The position numbers and the translations under genes are program-made. The notes under the pieces are model-generated. The model was not told the origin of the DNA, did not search any database, and saw only the letters and a list, made by a program, of their open reading frames with translations. Source: VMCP01 sp964408945 (lineage in GTDB: Bacteria; Bacteroidota; Bacteroidia; NS11-12g; UBA955). Taken from it: DNA of 6,164 nt. The first letter of the stretch is position 1. Each line of letters starts with the position of its first letter. The stretch spans positions 1 through 6,164 of the forward strand of contig CAYPBJ010000055.1 in assembly GCA_964408945.1 (NCBI GenBank), read 5' to 3'. Of this stretch, positions 1 to 6,123 are shown in pieces.

Positions 1-1133
1 GTTGGCAATCCCTCAATGTAACGATCTTTACAAACCGTTTTTGAGTTACCTTTAGCGTTTGATGAGGTCAAACATACTTTATGCCATCCACCTTCTACAA
101 TGTTGAATTTAGGATTTTTTGCAGCCGAATTATTGCCTTGAACAATGTCATCGCCAATACCTGTTGGTGAGTAAATTTCCCATACCCAACCTGTAGCACC
201 GTTTTTACTCAAATCAAACAAGTTAACATCATAACCTACCTCTACTTCATTGTTGTCTGCAATAAAGTCAGCAACTGGAGCTTGAGTTGGCGCATCGATA
301 CGCACTTGCTTGGTAATAGAATCTGCAATACCGCAATAGTCAACTTTCATAAATACATCGTATCTACCTGCTGTATTCCACTGCGCTGAACCTTTGGTAG
401 AATTGTTGTTGATTATGACTGACGCCTTATCAAATCTCCAACTGTAGTTGGCCCCAGCATTAGGATTTGTAGCAGAGAACAATACAGGAGAACCCTCCCA
501 CATGGTGTCTTTGGGAATTGCAAAATTAGCAACGGGTGTTGTTCCTAACTTGTAGTTAACTACTATATCGAATACATTTCCATAAGTATTAACACTTCCA
601 CAACCTTGGTTCTTGGTCATATTAAAAGCAGTCATAGAACCACGTACCCTCAAATAGGAAGTACCTGCTTTAGTGAAACAAGGAACCTTAACTTTAAAGG
701 TAGTTGCAGTTGCACCGATTGTATACGAAGCAGGATCGATAACACATTCAGCAGCCTGAAATTGATTATCGAGACTTACATCCATCCAAACACCTGGACG
801 GGTGTAATAACCATTCCATTCTGTACCAGTCAATTCAATGGTTACTTCTTCGCCGGCAGTTAAATCAATAGATGATCCTTGATTCATAATTCCTCGATAA
901 GAAGTTACCGTGTTACAAGATTGCCCACTGTAGCTAGCAATCAGGGTACCTGCACTGTTTTTGATTTTGATACCGTCTACGTCACCGCAGTAACCATAGC
1001 GATAACCGCATCCGTAAGCAGCTTGCCCAGCACACGGTGTGCCTTGGGCTAGAATCGCATTACTCGAGAAAGCACCGAGCACCGTGATTCCATAGACGAT
1101 GATTTTTTTGAAAAATGTAGTTTTTAATCTCAT
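1..1133 (-). CDS. Secreted GEVED-like/PKD-domain surface protein, N-terminal part (C-terminus beyond window)
   Basis: The frame is open from ATG at 1133-1131 to the left edge, giving 377 codons with no stop, so this is the N-terminal part of a longer protein. Residues 1-29 form a signal peptide: basic MRLKTTFFKK, a hydrophobic core, and a cleavage site near AILA|Q. Residues about 34-195 resemble the GEVED-type region of Bacteroidota surface proteins, with a cysteine cluster (C34, C42, C49, C73), VWMDVSLDNQF at 115-125 (compare WIDxNxDGxF), LRVRGSM at 161-167 and a closing YGNVFDIVVNY at 184-194. Two PKD-like beta-sandwich domains follow, at about 199-280 (YSWRFD at 230-235) and 286-372 (GWVWEI at 315-320). 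Such proteins are adhesins, matrix components or binding modules of secreted enzymes, often exported by the type IX system. The sorting domain or catalytic module that would settle this lies outside the window. The start is supported by a good ribosome binding site. Secretion is fairly certain; function is not known. Confidence 0.85.
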   Translation of the reverse strand, partial: MRLKTTFFKKIIVYGITVLGAFSSNAILAQGTPCAGQAAYGCGYRYGYCGDVDGIKIKNSAGTLIASYSGQSCNTVTSYRGIMNQGSSIDLTAGEEVTIELTGTEWNGYYTRPGVWMDVSLDNQFQAAECVIDPASYTIGATATTFKVKVPCFTKAGTSYLRVRGSMTAFNMTKNQGCGSVNTYGNVFDIVVNYKLGTTPVANFAIPKDTMWEGSPVLFSATNPNAGANYSWRFDKASVIINNNSTKGSAQWNTAGRYDVFMKVDYCGIADSITKQVRIDAPTQAPVADFIADNNEVEVGYDVNLFDLSKNGATGWVWEIYSPTGIGDDIVQGNNSAAKNPKFNIVEGGWHKVCLTSSNAKGNSKTVCKDRYIEGLP

Positions 1134-1314
1134 AGAATTTCCTTTCTTGTTTTGATTTGATGGCAATAAAGTAAAATTCTATCATTATTACTAAAGTTTT
1201 TAATAGTTAAATGCTATTTAATGACAAAAATTTAACAAATAACGACAATTCAACATTTTGATTTACAAAATATTGACATTGTACTAGTTGAAAACCTAAT
1301 TTCAGGAAGAACGA
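1134..1314 (-). promoter_or_regulatory. AT-rich intergenic leader, probable promoter region of the PKD-domain gene
   Basis: These 181 bases separate the amidase stop codon from the start of the PKD gene; both genes are on the minus strand. I see no ORF, tRNA or strong hairpin with a T tract, so no amidase terminator is evident. A weak match to the Bacteroidota promoter pattern (TTG, spacer, TAnnTTTG) is TTG at 1253-1251 with TAAATTTT at 1234-1227. The 16-base spacer is shorter than the usual 19-21 or so, and the final G is missing. If real, it would leave a leader of about 90 bases. The length and composition of the gap suggest that the PKD gene has its own promoter, but the exact site is a guess. 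Confidence 0.3.
1139..1146 (-). promoter_or_regulatory. Ribosome binding site of the PKD-domain gene
   Basis: On the minus strand GAAAGGAA precedes the ATG at 1133, with the AGGA core six bases from the start codon. It is the clearest Shine-Dalgarno-like site in the window and fixes this start. The other three genes have weak or no such site. Confidence 0.6.
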
Positions 1315-2097
1315 TCAGCGTTTCTTCTCTATATGTGCTTTGTAATGCCGTATTGCCCTAAAGATTCCTTTAGCAATTGCATCTTGACCTTCTTCTGATT
1401 GAAGATATTTCCTGTTTTCCGGATTTGTAATAAAACCTGTCTCAATCAAAATCGATGGCATCGAGGTTTTCCATAATACTAAAAATCCAGCTTGTTTAAC
1501 TCCCCGACTGCGAATTGCCGATACTTTTGATGTTTCCTCCTCCACGTAGGTTGAGATTCTCAATGATTGATTCAAAAATGCATTTTGAACCATAGCAAAG
1601 ATGATGTGACTTTCTGGGGAATTCGGATCAAATCCGCCATATGTTACATTATTCTTATAATCCTGTTCATAGACAATAGCTGAGTTCTCTCTTTTTGCTA
1701 CTTGAAGGTTTCCGTCATTCTTATGGACCCCCATGAAATAAGTTTCACTTCCCTCCGGACTAGCACTCTTATTGGCGTTGCAATGAATGGATATAAATAA
1801 ATCGGCTTCGTTTCGGTTGGCAATCACGGGGCGATCAGATAAGTTCACTGATTTATCAGCAGTACGTGTATATAATACACGCAAATCGGATATACTGTCC
1901 TTGAGATATTTTCCCACTTTCAGCGTTATTGCCAATGTAATGTCTTTTTCGTTTAAACCTCCAGAAATACTCCCAGGATCTGCTCCTCCATGTCCTGCAT
2001 CTAGTACAATTGTTTGCACTTGGTCGATTTTCCGCAGCGGAGATTTCGCAGACGGCATAAAAGACAGTAATATTGCAACTGCAATCAAACGAGTCAT
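1315..2097 (-). CDS. N-acetylmuramoyl-L-alanine amidase (Amidase_3 family), periplasmic
   Basis: This zinc amidase cleaves the bond between N-acetylmuramic acid and L-alanine in peptidoglycan, acting in the periplasm in cell separation or wall turnover. Numbering from the ATG at 2097 (260 residues), a signal peptide covers about 1-17 (MTRLIAVAILLSFMPSA). The family motifs are VLDAGHGGADPGS (zinc ligand H36), GLNEKDI (zinc ligand E50), FISIHCNA (zinc ligand H105) and SILIETGFITNPEN (catalytic E219). All are intact, so an active enzyme is expected. Between H105 and E219 lies an insertion of roughly 60 residues, including a likely helix near 163-185. In AmiB/AmiC-like enzymes this region can hold an inhibitory helix; that comparison is inference. 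There is no LysM, SPOR or other binding module. An in-frame GTG at 2118 would add seven residues (MKSVYKG). I prefer the ATG because it is the commoner start and leaves more room for the divergent lptD start, but neither has a well-placed ribosome binding site. The stop is TGA. Confidence 0.93.
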   Translation of the reverse strand: MTRLIAVAILLSFMPSAKSPLRKIDQVQTIVLDAGHGGADPGSISGGLNEKDITLAITLKVGKYLKDSISDLRVLYTRTADKSVNLSDRPVIANRNEADLFISIHCNANKSASPEGSETYFMGVHKNDGNLQVAKRENSAIVYEQDYKNNVTYGGFDPNSPESHIIFAMVQNAFLNQSLRISTYVEEETSKVSAIRSRGVKQAGFLVLWKTSMPSILIETGFITNPENRKYLQSEEGQDAIAKGIFRAIRHYKAHIEKKR

Positions 2098-2148
2098 GCC
2101 TTTATAAACGGATTTCACAGATTCAAAGTTGATGCGCTTTTGGGAAAT
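2098..2148. promoter_or_regulatory. Short divergent spacer between amidase and lptD starts
   Basis: Only 51 bases lie between the two preferred ATG codons, and 21 if the alternative GTG (2118) and TTG (2140) starts are used. Both genes must be transcribed from promoters in or overlapping this stretch and the opposite gene's first codons. I find no convincing TTG/TAnnTTTG pair on either strand. A TATGTTTT at 2176-2169 on the minus strand, inside the lptD signal-peptide codons, resembles a -7 box for the amidase but has no TTG at the right distance. GGGA at 2142-2145, three bases before the lptD ATG, is a poor but possible ribosome binding site. Confidence 0.3.
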
Positions 2149-4761
2149 ATGCTAAAATTCGACAAAAAACATATCACGGTCGTTCTGTGGATATATATAT
2201 GGTTGCTAGCACCCGAAGGATTATTTGCCCAAAACATTGAGTCCAAAGATTCATTGTCTAACATATCAGACACCTCAGTTAATCCGAATCAAAATCCCCA
2301 GAAAAACCCCAAAAAAGGCCTTTCAGAGATCATTGAATTCCATGCAAAGGACTCCATGAGTTTTAACTTGGCCGAAAAAAGAGTATTTCTTTACCGAGAA
2401 TCAGACATTAAAAGTGCCCAAACCCACTTAAAAGCCTACGAAATTGACGTAGATTTAGTGACTAAAGAGTTATTTGCAAGAGGCACCATTGATTCAATGG
2501 GTCACTATATAGAAAAACCGGAGCTCCAAGATAAAGCCGATAAGTTCACTGCTGATAGCATGAGATACAACTCTTCGTCAGGCAAAGGAAGGGTTTACGG
2601 CTTGAAATTGGTTCAAGATCAGGCTTATATTCATTTGGGTACCGTTTTAAAACAAAACGACGGCTCATTCACAGGTGTTCAAGGTAAAATCACCACTTGT
2701 GACGCTGATCACCCCCACTTCTTTTTGAATTCGTCGAAAGTCAAAGTCATGCCCAATAACAAAGCGCTTTTTGGGCCAGCTAATTTAGTTTTCGCCGACA
2801 TCCCCACTCCCTTTGCTCTTCCGTTTGGATTGGCTCCTTTGAAAAAAGGACAACAAAGCGGTTTAATCTTCCCAAGTGTTGGTTTCAATGGTGCCAATAG
2901 CAGTTTTTACATTCAAAATATTGGCTATTACCTCGGACTTGGACCCTACTCTGACTTGCAAATCAACTCCGATGCTTATTTAAATGGAGACTTCCGTTTG
3001 GGACTACAAACTCAGTATTTTAGAAGATATAAGTTCAGAGGGAATTTAGCGGTTCAATACAGCCGTTTTTCTAACGGTTACGATGAAGCATCACCACAAT
3101 TTGCTAGAAATGCCGACTTCAATATTCGAAGTAATTTTAATATAGATCCAAAATTAATTCCAGGTATCACATTTAATGGAAATATTAATATTGTTACTAA
3201 AGGATTTAATCAAAGAAATAGTAGAGATTTAAATTCCTTAGCAAACAACCAATTCACCTCTAGTATCAACTACAGTAGAGCCTTTTTCAAGCGAAAACTG
3301 AATGTGAGCATGTCGGCCAGACACTCTCAAAATACGCAAAATGGGGATTTTAGATTGGAACTCCCTTCCGTAAATTTAGGCGTATCTAGTTTAACACCTT
3401 TTGCTTCCAAAATTGGAAATAACTCTAAATGGTATCAACAAATACGTTTAAGTTATTCTGGAGATATTGCCAATAATATTCAAACAAAAGATACCATAAT
3501 ATTTTCTGATAGATACATGGAAGCTTTTAATTCCTTGAGATCAGGAATGAGACACAGTATTCCAATCAGCACTAATTTTAAATTTTTCAATGGAATATTA
3601 AATTTTTCACCCAGCTTTAATTACAGAGAAAATTGGCACCTAAATGGTCAATTAAAATCTTGGGACACCGCCACTGACAAAGTTGTAAATCGCGATACTT
3701 TTGGATTTTTCAGACAATACGGCTACAACTTCTCAGGCAATCTAAAGACGAATATTTACGGTACTATTAACAATTTAAAAATTGGCAATCTACGAGCAAT
3801 TAGACACACCATAACCCCTACTGTGGGAATGACTTACACACCAGAAATTGACCCTTTTAAACGCAATTGGACTCGCTCTTACACTGATTCTGGTGGACGG
3901 ATTATCAATTACCAATTCTTCGAAAAAAGTCCCATTGGTAATTTAGTGCAACGCGAAAGTGGAAATATAAATTTTGGAATAAATAATAACTTCCAAGGAA
4001 AAAAAGTCACTAAAAAAGATTCTACTTCAAAAACTAATGTTGAAAAATTCAATATCATTGACCAATTAAATATTAGTGGAAATTACAACCTATTTGCAGA
4101 CTCTATGAATTGGTCTGATATCAGATTATCATTCAACACGGTTGTTTTCAAAAAACTCAGAATCAATTCTAATGCTGGGTATTCTCCGTATGTTAGAACG
4201 GCTACCGGCAGAACCATCAATCAATTTGCATACAAAGAAGGCCAAGGTTTGCTCAGATTTAGAACGGCAGGAATCAACGTAAATACTACATTTTCAGCCT
4301 CTGATTTCAGCAAAGAAAAAGCCTCACAATCAGGCCAATTGAAACCAAAAAAACTCAATTCCGAAGAAGAACCCGAATTGCGAGACATCAACGTAAATCG
4401 CATGAATTATTACGATTTCAATATCCCTTGGAGCGTGAATTTTGCTTACATGATGAACTATAACGCCGAATCACAAACCCCTTCTAACAGATTATCTACA
4501 AGTCAGTTTACTGTTTCTGGAGATTTATCAATCACCGAAAACTGGAAAATTGGCTACCAAACTGGGTATGACTTCAGACGACGCGAAGTAGCAGCCTCAT
4601 CCTTCAGTGTGGTTCGAAATTTACATTGTTGGCAGTTAGAGTTCAGCTGGATACCCAATGGATACGGTAAGCAATGGCTATTCACTTTAAGACCCGTAAG
4701 CAGATTGCTACAAGACTTGAAATTAAAGAAGAAAGTGATGTCTAATCCATTCTTGATGTAA
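2149..4761 (+). CDS. lptD: LPS-assembly outer-membrane protein LptD (OstA domain plus beta-barrel)
   Basis: LptD is the outer-membrane translocon that takes lipopolysaccharide from the periplasmic Lpt bridge and inserts it into the outer leaflet. From the ATG at 2149 it has 870 residues. A signal peptide spans about 1-27 (cleavage near LFA|Q), followed by a polar Asn/Pro/Lys linker to about residue 55. An OstA/LptA-like beta-jellyroll domain runs from about 60 to 200. The signature block at 181-245 contains TTCDADHPHF, then IPTPFALPFG and SGLIFPSVG, typical of Bacteroidota LptD. The remainder alternates aromatic and polar residues as in a large barrel and ends with the conserved-looking stretch NLHCWQLEFSWIP. 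A charged Lys/Glu segment at about 720-748 is probably a loop. There are only two cysteines, C184 and C827. A TTG at 2140 would add three residues. The stop TAA is followed at once by a second TAA. The partner lipoprotein LptE is not encoded here. Divergence from a wall amidase matches arrangements I recall from other Bacteroidota. Confidence 0.93.
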   Translation: MLKFDKKHITVVLWIYIWLLAPEGLFAQNIESKDSLSNISDTSVNPNQNPQKNPKKGLSEIIEFHAKDSMSFNLAEKRVFLYRESDIKSAQTHLKAYEIDVDLVTKELFARGTIDSMGHYIEKPELQDKADKFTADSMRYNSSSGKGRVYGLKLVQDQAYIHLGTVLKQNDGSFTGVQGKITTCDADHPHFFLNSSKVKVMPNNKALFGPANLVFADIPTPFALPFGLAPLKKGQQSGLIFPSVGFNGANSSFYIQNIGYYLGLGPYSDLQINSDAYLNGDFRLGLQTQYFRRYKFRGNLAVQYSRFSNGYDEASPQFARNADFNIRSNFNIDPKLIPGITFNGNINIVTKGFNQRNSRDLNSLANNQFTSSINYSRAFFKRKLNVSMSARHSQNTQNGDFRLELPSVNLGVSSLTPFASKIGNNSKWYQQIRLSYSGDIANNIQTKDTIIFSDRYMEAFNSLRSGMRHSIPISTNFKFFNGILNFSPSFNYRENWHLNGQLKSWDTATDKVVNRDTFGFFRQYGYNFSGNLKTNIYGTINNLKIGNLRAIRHTITPTVGMTYTPEIDPFKRNWTRSYTDSGGRIINYQFFEKSPIGNLVQRESGNINFGINNNFQGKKVTKKDSTSKTNVEKFNIIDQLNISGNYNLFADSMNWSDIRLSFNTVVFKKLRINSNAGYSPYVRTATGRTINQFAYKEGQGLLRFRTAGINVNTTFSASDFSKEKASQSGQLKPKKLNSEEEPELRDINVNRMNYYDFNIPWSVNFAYMMNYNAESQTPSNRLSTSQFTVSGDLSITENWKIGYQTGYDFRRREVAASSFSVVRNLHCWQLEFSWIPNGYGKQWLFTLRPVSRLLQDLKLKKKVMSNPFLM

Positions 4762-4769
4762 TAAACTTC

Positions 4770-4789
4770 CTTCAAACGCGTTATTGAAG
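4770..4789 (+). other. Small inverted repeat before the FGE-fold gene
   Basis: CTTCAA at 4770-4775 and TTGAAG at 4784-4789 are perfect complements around an eight-base loop. They lie in the 30-base gap between lptD and the next gene, ending two bases before its ATG. There is no T tract after it, so it is not a normal intrinsic terminator. If it folds in the mRNA it would cover the region where a ribosome binds the downstream start, which has no clear Shine-Dalgarno site. A six-pair stem can occur by chance. Confidence 0.3.
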
Positions 4790-4791
4790 TC

Positions 4792-5994
4792 ATGAAGAAT
4801 AAAAAATTCTTACAAATTATTGGTTTTCTTACTTTTCTTGGGACGTTTATACCGTTAAAATCCCAAGATCTCCCCAACCCTATTCACAGCCGAAAATATT
4901 ATTACAATCATTTTGATTATCCACTAAATGGAATCAGAATTTCCACAAACAATGCTTTCTCTAAATGGTTAAGTGAACATTACTTTGAACCCACGAGTAT
5001 TGCAGGTAAAATAGTAAACATTCATCAACCCTGGGGACACGACAGTATACAGCAAATTGTCAAGAACTTTGAAATCAGTCCGTTTTATTGTGCTTTTAGC
5101 GAAGTAACGAATAAAGAATATTGGGCGTTTGTCAATGATGATACATCTAGTTTCTTCAAACGTCAAAAATTAAGTCGCTCGTGGGTTTATCCAGACACCA
5201 ATGTTTGGGTGACTGCGCTTACCTTCAACGAACCTTTTGTAAATTACTATTTCCAACACCCAGCCTACTCTGATTTTCCCGTTGTGGGAATTTCACAGTT
5301 CCAAGCAACCCAATATTGTAATTGGTTGGAAGATAAATTAAATGCTGAATTTAAGGGGCAGCTTCCTGAGGGATATAAAATTCAGGTAGATCTTCCAACT
5401 TCGGCAGAGTTTGTGCAATCTTCCGAAGCCATTGCAAAGCATTTTTACGCTACACTTTCTAAAAAAGAGAAGGCATTACTTTCAAAATATTTCGCTCGGG
5501 TACCATACAAACCGTTGTTCGGGTCATCACAATATTATGCCACGATTAATGCATTCAACAATCAAATTAATTTCGGACAAATAAGAGACGAACGATTGAC
5601 ATATGTTACAGATCAAAATTTCAATACCACAAATTCGGTTTTTCCCAAAAATTTAACCAATACTGAACTCTTAGGCAACGTGGCTGAGTGGACATCTTCC
5701 AGAGCTACAAGTAAACTTTACAACGATCTCGAATGGGTATTAACCCTACCCTCGGTGGAAGGCAATGGCGAAGGAAAATTGATTCCAAATCCAGATTACA
5801 CGGTCCCCCCAGAAAAATTAAGTGGTCTTTTATATAAAGAATCTGATTTATGGCAACATTTTGCTGTAAAGGGTGGCTCCTGGGCAGACGAGTTCCACTA
5901 TTTAAACCCAGAAGCAGTTCAAATTCACCGCGGCGATTACCACAGCGCTAGAATTGGCTTCAGAACGGTTATCAGGATAGTACGTGGTCAATAG
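4792..5994 (+). CDS. Secreted formylglycine-generating-enzyme (SUMF1/GldK-like) fold protein lacking catalytic cysteines
   Basis: This is a 400-residue exported protein. Residues 1-24 form a signal peptide (MKNKK, a hydrophobic core, then PLKSQ) with no lipobox cysteine, so it is not an obvious lipoprotein. The FGE-sulfatase fold is recognised from motifs in the expected order: FYCAFSEVTNKEYWAFVN (98-115), FPVVGISQFQATQYCNWLE (162-180), VDLPTSAEF (199-207), LLGNVAEW (293-300), VKGGSWADE (359-367) and HSARIGFRTV (384-393). The usual opening GGxFxMG motif is absent. True formylglycine-generating enzymes carry two cysteines just after the GGS motif; here these positions are Asp and Leu. The only cysteines are C100 and C176, so sulfatase activation is unlikely. 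Bacteroidota use the same fold in the gliding and type IX secretion proteins GldJ and GldK, but this one lacks their lipoprotein signal and gld neighbours. It starts 30 bases after lptD and is probably co-transcribed with it. A structural or envelope role is inference. Confidence 0.85.
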   Translation: MKNKKFLQIIGFLTFLGTFIPLKSQDLPNPIHSRKYYYNHFDYPLNGIRISTNNAFSKWLSEHYFEPTSIAGKIVNIHQPWGHDSIQQIVKNFEISPFYCAFSEVTNKEYWAFVNDDTSSFFKRQKLSRSWVYPDTNVWVTALTFNEPFVNYYFQHPAYSDFPVVGISQFQATQYCNWLEDKLNAEFKGQLPEGYKIQVDLPTSAEFVQSSEAIAKHFYATLSKKEKALLSKYFARVPYKPLFGSSQYYATINAFNNQINFGQIRDERLTYVTDQNFNTTNSVFPKNLTNTELLGNVAEWTSSRATSKLYNDLEWVLTLPSVEGNGEGKLIPNPDYTVPPEKLSGLLYKESDLWQHFAVKGGSWADEFHYLNPEAVQIHRGDYHSARIGFRTVIRIVRGQ

Positions 5995-5997
5995 ACT

Positions 5998-6067
5998 GTA
6001 GTCGGTAGTCGGTAGTCGGTAGTCGGTAGTCGGTAGTCGGTGGTCGGTAGTCGGTAGTCGGTAGTCG
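5998..6067 (+). repeat. Heptanucleotide tandem array A, ten GTAGTCG units
   Basis: Ten head-to-tail seven-base units run without a gap. Nine are exactly GTAGTCG and one (6040-6046) is GTGGTCG. The array begins three bases after the TAG stop of the FGE-fold gene. Because seven is not a multiple of three and each unit contains TAG, all three plus-strand frames are closed within 21 bases. The G-rich strand is the plus strand. Degenerate units in the same register can be read back to about 5977, inside the last codons of the gene. Confidence 0.97.
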
Positions 6068-6123
6068 GTTACCCGTTACCCGTTACCCGTTACCCGTTAC
6101 CCGTTACCCGTTACCCGTTACCC
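6068..6123 (-). other. Potential G-quadruplex tract on the minus strand of array B
   Basis: Read on the minus strand, the eight perfect units are GGGTAAC repeated, giving eight GGG runs separated by four-base loops. This meets the usual G3-N1-7 pattern twice over, so one or two three-tetrad quadruplexes are possible in single-stranded DNA. Folding in the cell is inference. Confidence 0.5.

Noticed and set aside
606..863. Plus-strand open frame of 85 codons
   Set aside because: It is antisense to the PKD-domain gene, which has a signal peptide, a ribosome binding site and recognisable domains; the plus-strand product resembles nothing I know.
1200..1314. Intrinsic terminator after the amidase
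   Set aside because: Only weak stems such as CCT/AGG are visible on the minus strand and none has a GC-rich stem with a following T tract.
1787..2107. Plus-strand open frame of 106 codons
   Set aside because: It is antisense to the amidase, whose zinc and catalytic motifs are intact; it is a shadow frame.
4554..4877. Minus-strand open frame of 107 codons across the lptD end and the FGE-fold start
   Set aside because: It is antisense to both conserved genes, with no domain or start signal; the lptD C-terminal motif and the downstream signal peptide explain this DNA.
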